Source: Chloroflexota bacterium (GTDB lineage: Bacteria; Chloroflexota; Anaerolineae; UBA4142; SHND01). From it: a DNA stretch of 47,125 nucleotides. Of this stretch, positions 26,082 through 34,110 are shown in pieces. The DNA is taken from NCBI GenBank assembly GCA_029778615.1, contig JAKOPZ010000245.1, positions 1-47,125 of the forward strand, written 5' to 3'. The notes below the pieces were generated by a model. It was not told where the DNA came from and ran no database searches. It saw only the letters and a list, made by a program, of their open reading frames with translations. Each line of letters begins with the position of its first letter. Positions within the stretch are counted from its first letter, which is position 1. The translations under genes and the position numbers were made by a program.

Positions 26082-26996
26082 ATGTCGGACTCGCTTGAAC
26101 TAATTCTCCAACGCGTTCCCGCCTTTCACAATCACGCGGAAACCAAAATTACTTTTCTTTCCGGCGGCATCACGAATCAAAATTATCGCGTTGATATTGG
26201 CGACGCGAGTTTTGTCATGCGCATTGGCGGCGCGAAAACGGAACTGCTCGGCATTGACCGCGCGAATGAATACGCGGCGACAAAAGCGGCGGCAGAGATT
26301 GGCATTGCGCCGGAGGTTGTGGATTTCATCGAGCCCGAAGGATATTTGGTCACGCGTTTTATTCGCGGGCGCCAAGTTCCGCTTGACGAAATGCGTCAAG
26401 AAAAAACGATTCACGAAATCGCGCGCACCCTGAAAAAAATTCACGCGCTCTCGCCGATTCGCGCGACGTTTTCACCATTCAACGTTGTGCGCGACTATGA
26501 CAAACTCGCGCGGGAAAATGGCGTCACCACATTTCCCGAAAATTACGCGTGGCTGCGCGAACGAATGGCGGTGATTGAAACAGCGTTCAATCATTACAAC
26601 GCAGTACCTGTGTTGTGCCACAACGATTTGCTCAACGGAAATTTTTTGCGCGACGAAAAGAATCGCATTCGGATTCTCGATTGGGAATACGCGGGTATAG
26701 GCGATTTGTTTTTTGACCTCGCCAATTTTTCCGCGCATCACGAACTAAACGACGAACAAATTTTGGAATTGCTCGACGCGTATTTCGACAATCCATTACC
26801 CAAACATTTCGCGCATTTGAAACTGATGCAGTGCATGTCCGATTTCCGCGAAGCGATGTGGGGCGTCTTGCAGCAAGGTATCAGCGAACTCGATTTTGAT
26901 TTTCGCGGCTATGCGAATCAGTTTTTTGAAAGACTCACCGCGCGTTTGAATGATGCGCGTTATGCAGAGTGGAAGGATGTGGCAAGTAGCGGGTAG
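26082..26996 (+). CDS. Choline/ethanolamine-kinase-like phosphotransferase (APH/ChoK superfamily)
   Basis: 304 residues. Gly-rich nucleotide-binding start LSGGITNQNYRVD, a VMRIGG beta strand, the Brenner motif CHNDLLNGN (catalytic Asp and Asn), and ILDWEYAGIGDLFFDLANF (Mg-binding Asp). This matches bacterial choline/ethanolamine or aminoglycoside-like kinases; the small-molecule substrate is not known. It lies next to an N-methyl-amine oxidoreductase-GcvT fusion, suggesting use of choline, betaine or a related compound, but that is inference. The last residues VASSG and the stop codon are written in GTAGCAG heptamer repeats. Confidence 0.87.
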   Translation: MSDSLELILQRVPAFHNHAETKITFLSGGITNQNYRVDIGDASFVMRIGGAKTELLGIDRANEYAATKAAAEIGIAPEVVDFIEPEGYLVTRFIRGRQVPLDEMRQEKTIHEIARTLKKIHALSPIRATFSPFNVVRDYDKLARENGVTTFPENYAWLRERMAVIETAFNHYNAVPVLCHNDLLNGNFLRDEKNRIRILDWEYAGIGDLFFDLANFSAHHELNDEQILELLDAYFDNPLPKHFAHLKLMQCMSDFREAMWGVLQQGISELDFDFRGYANQFFERLTARLNDARYAEWKDVASSG

Positions 26997-27105
26997 CAGG
27001 TCGTAGGTAGTAGGTAGCAGGTAGCAGGTAGCACGTTTCAATCTCCAGTCTCCAATCTCCAGTCTCTAATCATCCAATGACCCAATCCCCCAATTCCCCA
27101 ATCCC
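26993..27105. repeat. Repeat bridge between kinase and oxidoreductase
   Basis: Three successive tandem families: six GTAGCAG-type 7-mers (26993-27034), AATCTCC/AGTCTCC 7-mers (27040-27071), and four CCAATnCC-type 8-mers (27074-27105). The kinase stop codon (26994-26996) lies in the first and the next start codon (27077) in the last. Confidence 0.9.
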
Positions 27106-29674
27106 TGTCCCGAGCGCAGTCGAGGGAACCCAATTTCCCCTCCACGCGCGCGTCGTCATTATCGGCGGCGGTGTCGGCGGCGCAAGCATCGCGTATCATC
27201 TCACGTTATTCGGATGGCACGATGTCGTTGTGTTGGAGCGCAGCGAACTCACAAGCGGCTCGACCTTTCATTCGGCGGGACTCGTCGGACAATTGCGAAC
27301 GTCAAGCAATTTGACCAAGCTGATTCGCTACAGCACCGATTTGTATCGCAAGTTAAAAGACGAAACGGAAGTTGACCCCGGTTGGCGCGAGGTGGGAAGT
27401 TTGCGGCTCGCGTCCTCCAAAGCGCGTTTGGAAGAATTGAAACATCTCGTCGCCGTGTCGCGTTCATTCGGTTTGCCGCTCGAACTCATCAGCGCAAACG
27501 ACGCGCAAAAATTATTTCCATTGATGACGGCGGATGGCGTGGAAGGCGCGGTGTATTTGCCGACCGACGGTTACATTGACCCGACCGGTTTGACGATGGC
27601 GCTGGTTGCCGGCGCCAAAGCGCGCGGCGCGAAATTTTTCACACACACGCGCGTTCAGAGCATCACCTTAAGAAATTCGCGCGTTCATTCCGTCGTCACC
27701 GACCAAGGCGTTATCGAAACCGAAATCGTGGTGAACGCGGCGGGACAATGGGCGGGTGAAATCGGCGCGATGGTTGGCTTGAATTTTCCAATCATTTCGA
27801 TGGCGCATCTCTATCTCATCACCAAGCCAATGGGCATTACGCAAACGCTGCCCACAATGCGCGACCCCGATTTGCTCGTGTATTTCCGCGAAGAAGTGGG
27901 CGGACTCATTATGGGCGGTTACGAACGCGAACCGGCGGCATGGGCGCTCGACGGCATTCCGCAAGATTTCAATGGAAAACTTTTGCCGCCGGATTGGGAA
28001 CGTTTCGCGCCGTTGATGGAAAATGCAATTCGCCGCGTGCCCGCCATCGAAAACGCCCAAGTGAATTTGTTGTTGAACGGTCCCGAAGGATTCACCCCCG
28101 ACGCGGAATATCTCATGGGTCCGACGACGGTGAAAGGTTTTTGGATTGCGGCGGCGTTTTGCGCGCACGGACTCGCGGGCGCGGGCGGCATCGGCAAAGC
28201 AATGGCGGAATGGCTCATCGAAGGACATCCCGAATGGGATTTATGGCGGCTCGACCATCGGCGTTTCGGCGCGAATTACGCGAGTCAAAAATACATTCTC
28301 GCGCGAACGATTGAAACGTACAGCAAGTACTATGACATTCATTATCCGAACGAAGAACGCGAGTCCGCGCGTCCCTTGCGCATTTCTCCCGCGTACGCGC
28401 GTTTGCAAGAGTTGGGCGCGGTGTTTGGTGAAAAGGCGGGGTGGGAGAGACCGAATTGGTTTGAAAAAGATTGGAGACTGGAGACTAGAGACTCGTCCAG
28501 TCTCCAGTCTCCAGTCTCCAGTTATTCCCCCCGTGGTTGGGCAAAACATCATTGGTCACCCGCCATCGGCGTCGAACATATTGGCACGCGGGAACGCGCG
28601 GGTTTGTTTGACGAAACATCGTTCAGCAAAATTTTTGTGCGCGGTCCGCGCGCGCTCGAAACCTTGCAGTCTCTTTGCGACAACGATATAGATAAACCGG
28701 TCGGCAGTGTGATGTATACACAGATGTTGAATCCGCGCGGCGGCATCGAATGTGATTTCACCGTCACGCGTCTTGCACTCGACCATTTTCAAATCATCAC
28801 CGGCACCGCGTTCGGCGCGCATGATTTACAACACATTCAGACGCACGCGCCCGACGATGGTTCGGTTTTGATTGACGACGTGACATCCCAATTCGCGTGT
28901 TTTGGTTTGTGGGGACCGCGCGCGCGGGATATTTTGGCGCGCGCGATGGGCGAACACAGCGAACACAGCGAACACAGCGAACACAGCGAACACAGCGAAC
29001 GCTACGGCGAGCGTTCGGTACGGAACGCTCGCGGCAGCGTTCCGAGCATTTCGAATGACGCGTTTCCGTACATGACAAGCAAGAGACTGGAGATTGGAGA
29101 CTGCCCGGTGTTGGCTTTGCGCGTAACGTATGTTGGCGAACTCGGTTGGGAATTTTATACGCCGATGGAATATGGGCGCGCGTTGTGGGACACATTATGG
29201 GACGCGGGACAGGAATTTGGAATCGTCGCGGGCGGCTATCGCGCGATTGATTCTTTGCGCGTGGAAAAGGGATATCGCTATTGGAGTGGCGACATTGGTC
29301 CCGATTACACGCCGTACGAAGCGGGATTGGGCTTTTGCGTCAAGTTGAACAAGGGCGACTTTATCGGGCGCGCCGCGTTGATGAAACAAAAAGAAAACGG
29401 CATCACGAAAAAATTGTGCTGCCTCACGCTCGACGATTCCTCCGCGATTGCGATTGGTAACGAACCTGTGCGTTACAATGACCGCGTGGTGAGTTGGATT
29501 ACGTCGGCGAGTTACGGTTATTCCGTACAAAAGAGCATCGCGTATGCGTACTTGCCGATTGAACTCGCAAAGATTGGGACACGGCTCGATGTGGAATTGC
29601 TTGGCGAACGCATCGGCGCGGTGGTCGCCCAAGACCCGCAGTGGGACCCGCGAGGGGAACGCATCAAAGCGTAA
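27077..29674 (+). CDS. FAD-dependent oxidoreductase-GcvT fusion, second copy
   Basis: 865 residues, paralogous to the minus-strand gene at 23313. FAD motif VVIIGGGVGGASIAYHL (27-43). STFHSAG with H65 at the equivalent of the covalent FAD site. The GcvT domain begins near 495. The N terminus, MTQSPNSPIPVPSAVEGTQF, is written in 8-mer repeats and a GAGCGCAGTCGAGGG repeat element, so the true start could be internal, but ATG 27077 is the first. Extra segments relative to the paralogue are an inverted heptamer tract in the interdomain linker (about 466-483) and a five-fold EHS tract plus palindrome (626-658). A heptamer-like stretch also encodes RLEIGD near 670. Probably an N-methyl-amine dehydrogenase. 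It starts 80 bp after the kinase, with no terminator between. Confidence 0.88.
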   Translation: MTQSPNSPIPVPSAVEGTQFPLHARVVIIGGGVGGASIAYHLTLFGWHDVVVLERSELTSGSTFHSAGLVGQLRTSSNLTKLIRYSTDLYRKLKDETEVDPGWREVGSLRLASSKARLEELKHLVAVSRSFGLPLELISANDAQKLFPLMTADGVEGAVYLPTDGYIDPTGLTMALVAGAKARGAKFFTHTRVQSITLRNSRVHSVVTDQGVIETEIVVNAAGQWAGEIGAMVGLNFPIISMAHLYLITKPMGITQTLPTMRDPDLLVYFREEVGGLIMGGYEREPAAWALDGIPQDFNGKLLPPDWERFAPLMENAIRRVPAIENAQVNLLLNGPEGFTPDAEYLMGPTTVKGFWIAAAFCAHGLAGAGGIGKAMAEWLIEGHPEWDLWRLDHRRFGANYASQKYILARTIETYSKYYDIHYPNEERESARPLRISPAYARLQELGAVFGEKAGWERPNWFEKDWRLETRDSSSLQSPVSSYSPRGWAKHHWSPAIGVEHIGTRERAGLFDETSFSKIFVRGPRALETLQSLCDNDIDKPVGSVMYTQMLNPRGGIECDFTVTRLALDHFQIITGTAFGAHDLQHIQTHAPDDGSVLIDDVTSQFACFGLWGPRARDILARAMGEHSEHSEHSEHSEHSERYGERSVRNARGSVPSISNDAFPYMTSKRLEIGDCPVLALRVTYVGELGWEFYTPMEYGRALWDTLWDAGQEFGIVAGGYRAIDSLRVEKGYRYWSGDIGPDYTPYEAGLGFCVKLNKGDFIGRAALMKQKENGITKKLCCLTLDDSSAIAIGNEPVRYNDRVVSWITSASYGYSVQKSIAYAYLPIELAKIGTRLDVELLGERIGAVVAQDPQWDPRGERIKA
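28469..28523. repeat. Inverted heptamer repeat in the interdomain linker, second copy
   Basis: Three GGAGACT-type units, a 5-bp centre, then three AGTCTCC units. It encodes RLETRDSSSLQSPVSS and remains in frame. Location matches 24394-24456 in the paralogue. Confidence 0.85.
28952..29050. repeat. Five-fold 9-bp tandem repeat plus GAACGCT palindrome in frame
   Basis: Five copies of GAACACAGC (28952-28996) encode EHS repeats. They run into GAACGCTACGGCGAGCGTTC (28997-29016) and a further palindromic stretch to about 29050. The paralogue lacks these roughly 30 residues. Confidence 0.85.
29084..29103. repeat. Heptamer-like tract in the GcvT domain of the second copy
   Basis: GAGACTGGAGATTGGAGACT encodes RLEIGD. 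The corresponding segment of the paralogue is the same length, pointing to sequence replacement. Confidence 0.6.
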
Positions 29675-29697
29675 ATGCGTTAACGAAAAATCCAGAG

Positions 29698-29719
29698 TGA
29701 TGATAGTTTGATGATAGTT
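29698..29719. promoter_or_regulatory. Two 11-bp direct repeats upstream of the beta-helix gene
   Basis: TGATGATAGTT occurs twice in immediate succession (29698-29708 and 29709-29719). The 11-bp period resembles the half-site spacing used by OmpR-type regulators. It lies 35 bp before the start codon at 29755. The regulatory role is an inference. Confidence 0.45.
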
Positions 29720-29754
29720 GTGTGCTACAAGGGACAATCAAGGAGAAAAAAATC

Positions 29755-31650
29755 ATGCAAACCATTGCTTCTCGATTTTCCGAACGTGCACCACTTGCCA
29801 TCATTTTGCTAGGAGCTGTGCTGGCATGTGCGCTCGCGTTTCTCTTTCTCGCGTTTGGCGTGTCATATGTCTCGGCAGCGGGAACGACCATTATCGTAAC
29901 CACGTTGGCGGATAATTCAACCGCCGACGCAAGTTGTACGCTGCGCGAAGCCATTTTGACGGCGAACGGCGCGCCTGCCAACGCGGATTGCGGCGCAGAC
30001 GGCGGTGTGCCATACACAATCAACTTTGGCTTGAGCGGGACGATTGTGGTCACGCCGACCCTCCCCGCGCTCAATCAAGACATGACGATTGACGGGACAG
30101 GACAAAATGTCACCGTAAGCGGCGGCAATCAAGTGCGCGTAATGACGATTAATTCGGGCAAGACCGTTACGCTGCAAAATCTCACCATCGCCGATGGCAA
30201 CAATACTCCCGATTACAATGGCGGTGGGATTTTCAATACCGGCACGCTTACCGTGAATAATGCGACGATTACCAACAACGCAACCGTATATCGCGGCGGC
30301 GGGATCTACAGCTCGGGCATTCTCAATGTGAGTAACAGCAGTTTTATCAGCAATACGACCACGGGTGGCGGCTGGGGCGGTGGCATTTTCAATACCGGCA
30401 CCTTGAACGTGCTCAACAGCACCTTTGCGGACAACAACGCTCCGGGGACACGCGGTGCGGGCATCTACAGCAGCGGCACAATGAATATAAGCAACAGCAC
30501 CTTCACGAACAATGTGGCAACGTGGGGCGGTGGTGTTAGCGTTTGGGGAGATGGAAGTATAAGCAACAGTACATTTTCGGGCAATCAAGCAAGTCTGAAC
30601 TGGGGTACCATCAATAACTACGGGAATCTGTCCTTGACCAACAACACCATTGCCAACAACACCGCCGGCGGCGGCATCGCCAGCTATGTCGCTCTCACCA
30701 TGACCAACAACACTATTTCCGGTAACGTTGACGGCGGACTCGCTTTCACCGGCACGCTCAGCTTTGTCAACAACATCATCGCCAACTCGACAGGCGACAG
30801 CGATTGCAATGATAGTGGCGGCACAATCACGGCAAACATCAACAATCTAATCGAGGACAATACCTGTTCACCCGCACTGGGCGGCGACCCACTGCTCAAT
30901 GCCCCCGCAAACAATGGCGGTTCGACTGAAACGATGTCATTGCAAAATGGCTCACCCGCCATCAATGCGGGAGACAATGCAACTTGCCTCGCCGCGCCTG
31001 TCAACAATCTCGACCAACGCGGCAATGTCCGCATCAGCGGAGCGAACACCATTTGCGACATTGGCGCATACGAAGCCAATTCAGCGGGCACGCCCACGTT
31101 CACGCCAACCAATCCACCAACCAATACGCCAACCAACACGCCGACTGCCACCAACACACACACCCCCACCAACACGGCGACGGCGACAAGAACAAACACA
31201 CCCACCAACACGGCAACTCCTACGCGCACCAACACGCCAACCAACACCGCGACAGCCACGCAAACGTCGGCTGTCAGTGCCACACCATCGCCCACGCCGT
31301 TTGCCGATTTGAGTATCATCAAAAAGGTGAAAAAGGTGAACGCGACCAAACACAAATACACGCTCAAAGTGACGAATCAGGGTGCAGACAGCGCCGCAGC
31401 GGTAGTCATACGAGACAAGCTGCCCAAGCATTACACCATCGGCAAAGTCAAAAGCGCCGTCGCCGCGTGCAGCAAGGTCAAGCGCACGGTCACTTGCAAT
31501 GTCCCATCTCTGGGCGGGGGCGCAACACTGAACATTGTAATTCTCGCCGTGCCCAACGGAGCCACCGGGAAAAACTGCGCCATCGTCAAGTCCGACACGA
31601 GCGAAGCCAACCCGGGCAACAACAAAGCGTGCGTGAACGTTCCGCAATAA
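29755..31650 (+). CDS. Secreted CSLREA/choice-of-anchor beta-helix protein with Thr-Pro linker and DUF11-like end
   Basis: 631 residues. Start ATG 29755, with AAGGAG well placed upstream. A hydrophobic signal segment is at about 17-41. The CSLREA-type motif follows (TTLADNSTADASCTLREAI), then a right-handed parallel beta-helix made of repeating NNTIxNN-like turns (about 110-440). A low-complexity linker of Thr/Pro/Asn (for example NTPTNTPTATNTHT) spans about 445-515. The last 120 residues form a DUF11-type beta sandwich (LSIIKKVKKVNATKHKYTLKV and later NPGNNKACVNVPQ). It is likely an extracellular adhesin or carbohydrate-related protein. This layout is common in Chloroflexota. Confidence 0.88.
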   Translation: MQTIASRFSERAPLAIILLGAVLACALAFLFLAFGVSYVSAAGTTIIVTTLADNSTADASCTLREAILTANGAPANADCGADGGVPYTINFGLSGTIVVTPTLPALNQDMTIDGTGQNVTVSGGNQVRVMTINSGKTVTLQNLTIADGNNTPDYNGGGIFNTGTLTVNNATITNNATVYRGGGIYSSGILNVSNSSFISNTTTGGGWGGGIFNTGTLNVLNSTFADNNAPGTRGAGIYSSGTMNISNSTFTNNVATWGGGVSVWGDGSISNSTFSGNQASLNWGTINNYGNLSLTNNTIANNTAGGGIASYVALTMTNNTISGNVDGGLAFTGTLSFVNNIIANSTGDSDCNDSGGTITANINNLIEDNTCSPALGGDPLLNAPANNGGSTETMSLQNGSPAINAGDNATCLAAPVNNLDQRGNVRISGANTICDIGAYEANSAGTPTFTPTNPPTNTPTNTPTATNTHTPTNTATATRTNTPTNTATPTRTNTPTNTATATQTSAVSATPSPTPFADLSIIKKVKKVNATKHKYTLKVTNQGADSAAAVVIRDKLPKHYTIGKVKSAVAACSKVKRTVTCNVPSLGGGATLNIVILAVPNGATGKNCAIVKSDTSEANPGNNKACVNVPQ

Positions 31651-31708
31651 AAGTTCAAGGCAAACAAAGTCCGCAAGACATTCCACGCTGTTGATGCACG
31701 AATGGAAT

Positions 31709-31737
31709 TTGACAGCGCGCGCGGGGTGAGTTAATTT
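31709..31737 (+). promoter_or_regulatory. Promoter of the second secreted protein
   Basis: TTGACA (31709-31714), a 17-bp spacer, then TAATTT (31732-31737). Predicted transcription start near 31744, right at the large hairpin. Confidence 0.55.
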
Positions 31738-31739
31738 TG

Positions 31740-31781
31740 GAATCGGAAACACTGGTTGCAAGCAACCAATGTTTCCGATTC
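31740..31781 (+). promoter_or_regulatory. 20-bp stem-loop directly before the start codon
   Basis: GAATCGGAAACACTGGTTGC pairs with the following 20 bp at 19 of 20 positions around a 2-nt AA turn. Four bases (AACA) separate it from ATG 31786. There is no T run. It could mask initiation or be a REP-like insertion. Confidence 0.7.
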
Positions 31782-31785
31782 AACA

Positions 31786-33396
31786 ATGAAGAAATTTCTT
31801 TGCGTATTCTTTTTTCTGGTCTCCGCCCTCATCCTTCCTGCTTTTTCGTTGCACGCCCAAGACGAAGTCGAACTCACCCTCCTCCCCGGAGCCAAACACG
31901 AATACCGTTTCGATTACAAAGGCGACCGGACGCAAATTGATATTGTCCTCGAAGCGCCCGAAGGTGTCGAGTTGTCCGTCTTTGTTCCGAACCAACCGGA
32001 ACCCATTGGGCAAGGTTCACGCAAAGGCGGCGAAATCACATGGTCGGGAAAATTTCGCGAAGCGGGCGCGTATCGCGCGACGGTGGAAAATAAAACACCC
32101 GGTCCAATTTTGTACAGCATCGCGTTTTTGGGTGAGAGCGTAAGCGGTGTGGGAATGATTATTTCCGACACGGAGAAAAATTCGACGGACGTTTCCACAC
32201 AAGGGGGGCGTCAAACCTTAACCGTCAAGTTGCCCGACGGCGCGCGCAAGCTCCAATCACCGGTGATTCCCAGGAATTGTACCCCTGCGAATTCAATCGC
32301 GCCCATCGTCAACACCTCTGTCAAACTGTGCGCGAACGAAATTTATCCGCCAATGCACTTGAGCGGAAATGGCATCGGTCTTTTCGATGATTCCCATTCG
32401 GCAGTCATCAACGCGGCGGGGCGACAATTTGCGGTGGTGTTCGAGGGAAATGGAAATTGGATTGACGGCGTGGTGATTCAGTCGTCGCCCGACGCGGCGG
32501 ACGCGGGCGCGTTTTTGTGTCAGTACGACGAATGTGTTTTTCCGACGCAGCCCGAAAAAACAATTTTGCGCGGCGGTTTGAATTACGGCGGCGGAATTTT
32601 ATTGCTCGGCAACAACAATGTGGTTCACAACACGACCGTGCGCGGCGGGACGATTGGTGTCGCGACAGTTGACGGATACAACAACACATTGGTCGAAAAC
32701 AATTTGAGTGATTTGAACGGTTGGGGTTCGTTCAACATTCGCAGTAACAATTCGGTATTCGTCGGAAATCGCTTTGACCGCGACAATCACGGCTGCACCA
32801 CACCCGACGGTCACAAGTTTGAACACGGCTGCGAAACGGCGGGCTGGGTCTGTTTGCAGTGCGCGCAGAATTTGATTGCCAACAATCACTGCGAGTATTC
32901 GGGGAACTGTTATTACTTGAGCGGCGAACGCGGACTCGCATCCAACAACAATCGTTTCATCGGGAATTACTGCGCGGCGTCGCCCAATAATTGTTTCGAG
33001 TTCACCTTTTCCAAAGGAAACATTTTGCAAGACAATATCGCGACCGCGCATCCGCAAACGGGCGCAGCGTGCAAATATCCGTTTTGGATTGGCGGCTCGA
33101 CCGTGTACTTTGGAAAAAATTCGTGGGGCTGTGCGATTTCGCCCGAAGACGCGTTGAACGATGCGGTTCGTTCCACCAATGTTTCGACGCTTGCGCTCGC
33201 GCTGGGCAACGCTGCCGTTCCGTATGCCAATGCGGCATCGCCGCCGGCAACTGCCATCGCGAAAACCGAATCGGTTGCTCCCACGCCGACCGCCGTGCCC
33301 AAGGGACGCGCGTGCAATCCGCGTTACCGCGTGCGCTTGTTATTTGATTGGAACAAATTGGTCGCGTGGATGGAATGCGCCAGCACTACGCGCTGA
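31786..33396 (+). CDS. Secreted right-handed beta-helix protein
   Basis: 536 residues with a clear signal peptide (KKFLCVFFFLVSALILPAFSLHAQ, cut after HAQ). A small beta-sandwich region comes first (YRFDYKGDRTQIDIVLEAPE), then a helix of short repeats rich in N-N (ILLLGNNNVVHNTTVRGGT, NNTLVENNLSD, NNSVFVGNRFD) with several Cys pairs, as in pectate-lyase-like or carbohydrate-binding helices. A Pro/Thr region and the basic CNPRYRVRLLFDWNKL follow. Function is not known; the fold suggests polysaccharide binding or cleavage outside the cell. No ribosome-binding site is visible; a hairpin abuts the start. Confidence 0.8.
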   Translation: MKKFLCVFFFLVSALILPAFSLHAQDEVELTLLPGAKHEYRFDYKGDRTQIDIVLEAPEGVELSVFVPNQPEPIGQGSRKGGEITWSGKFREAGAYRATVENKTPGPILYSIAFLGESVSGVGMIISDTEKNSTDVSTQGGRQTLTVKLPDGARKLQSPVIPRNCTPANSIAPIVNTSVKLCANEIYPPMHLSGNGIGLFDDSHSAVINAAGRQFAVVFEGNGNWIDGVVIQSSPDAADAGAFLCQYDECVFPTQPEKTILRGGLNYGGGILLLGNNNVVHNTTVRGGTIGVATVDGYNNTLVENNLSDLNGWGSFNIRSNNSVFVGNRFDRDNHGCTTPDGHKFEHGCETAGWVCLQCAQNLIANNHCEYSGNCYYLSGERGLASNNNRFIGNYCAASPNNCFEFTFSKGNILQDNIATAHPQTGAACKYPFWIGGSTVYFGKNSWGCAISPEDALNDAVRSTNVSTLALALGNAAVPYANAASPPATAIAKTESVAPTPTAVPKGRACNPRYRVRLLFDWNKLVAWMECASTTR

Positions 33397-33426
33397 AATC
33401 AAAGGACCAATAGTTTGAAAACAAAA

Positions 33427-33458
33427 ACATGCGAGCCATTCGACTCGCATGTTTTTTT
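33427..33458. terminator. Bidirectional intrinsic terminator
   Basis: Stem ACATGCGAG/CTCGCATGT around CCATTCGA, followed by seven T on the plus strand and by TTTTGTTTT on the minus strand. It terminates the beta-helix gene (plus) and may also end minus-strand transcripts from the cold-shock gene. Between 33459 and 33642 no gene is supported. Confidence 0.9.
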
Positions 33459-33642
33459 GTTCGACCTGTTTTTTGAATCCGCCTAGCGGAGCCGAGAACG
33501 GGTCTGGAATTGGTCTTCACTTTTTGCTCTGGTCTTCTGAGCATCTCGTCCATCACGCCTTTTGTGATGATCACAAAGTGTGGTGTCGTACGGATAATCT
33601 CTTATGATTGCAGCAATTCGTGAATTGCAAATTCTTCGCGTC

Positions 33643-33861
33643 CTAGTTCATGCGCACGACGTTGGTCGCTTGCAGACCTTTGGGACCCTGTTCAACATCA
33701 AATTCGACTTTTTCGCCTTCGTTCAGCGTACGATAACCACCGTTCGCGTCCTGAATCGCGGAAAAGTGAACGAACAAGTCTTTGTCGCCCCCATCGGGTG
33801 CGATAAAACCAAAGCCCTTGCTGTTGTTGAACCACTTGACTGTGCCCTGTTGTTTAGCCAC
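33643..33861 (-). CDS. Cold-shock-domain protein
   Basis: 72 residues. Start GTG 33861, with GGGAG about 10 nt upstream. The RNP1 motif KGFGFI and RNP2 motif LFVHFSAI are complete, and the GTVKWFN start and C-terminal [10 protein letters not shown] fit the CspA family. It binds single-stranded RNA and DNA and acts as an RNA chaperone. The leader contains a promoter and an intrinsic terminator (see findings), so expression may be set by attenuation. The gene is transcribed away from the beta-helix gene and shares its terminator. Confidence 0.95.
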   Translation of the reverse strand: MAKQQGTVKWFNNSKGFGFIAPDGGDKDLFVHFSAIQDANGGYRTLNEGEKVEFDVEQGPKGLQATNVVRMN

Positions 33862-33910
33862 TTTTGCGGAGCTCCCTTCTAAAGCGTCACCGAACAGAAC
33901 CATTGGACAT

Positions 33911-33952
33911 GAAAAAAAGCACTGTCGCTGCATTTCCGTCAGCGAACAGTGC
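33911..33952 (-). terminator. Intrinsic terminator within the cold-shock leader
   Basis: On the minus strand GCACTGTTCGCTG pairs with CAGCGACAGTGC (one bulge) and is followed by seven or more T. It lies between the promoter at 33989-34016 and the GTG start at 33861, so some transcripts would stop here. Confidence 0.85.
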
Positions 33953-33988
33953 CACTTCACTTTCCTACTGCCGTCCCGTGCAAATAGG

Positions 33989-34016
33989 ATTATATGCACG
34001 CGTACGTTCCTGTCAA
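33989..34016 (-). promoter_or_regulatory. Consensus sigma-70 promoter of the cold-shock gene or leader RNA
   Basis: On the minus strand TTGACA (34016-34011), a 16-bp spacer, TATAAT (33994-33989). Both boxes are exact. The predicted leader is about 120 nt. Confidence 0.85.
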
Positions 34017-34110
34017 ATTTATTTTGCGCTTTGTGATGGCGTTCCCATTCCAATCCCATCGGCAAAGGTTCTCGACTCAAACCTTCCAGGTTTTCAGAAA
34101 CCTCAAAACT

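Noticed and set aside
30684-31367. Val/Leu-rich minus-strand frame of 227 codons
   Set aside because: It is the complement of the Thr-Pro repeat linker of the secreted protein; low complexity explains it.
31081-31761. 226-codon minus-strand frame
   Set aside because: Overlaps the same linker and C-terminal domain in the opposite strand; no independent evidence.
33386-33574. Small minus-strand frame downstream of the cold-shock gene
   Set aside because: It spans the bidirectional terminator and shows no domain or ribosome-binding site.
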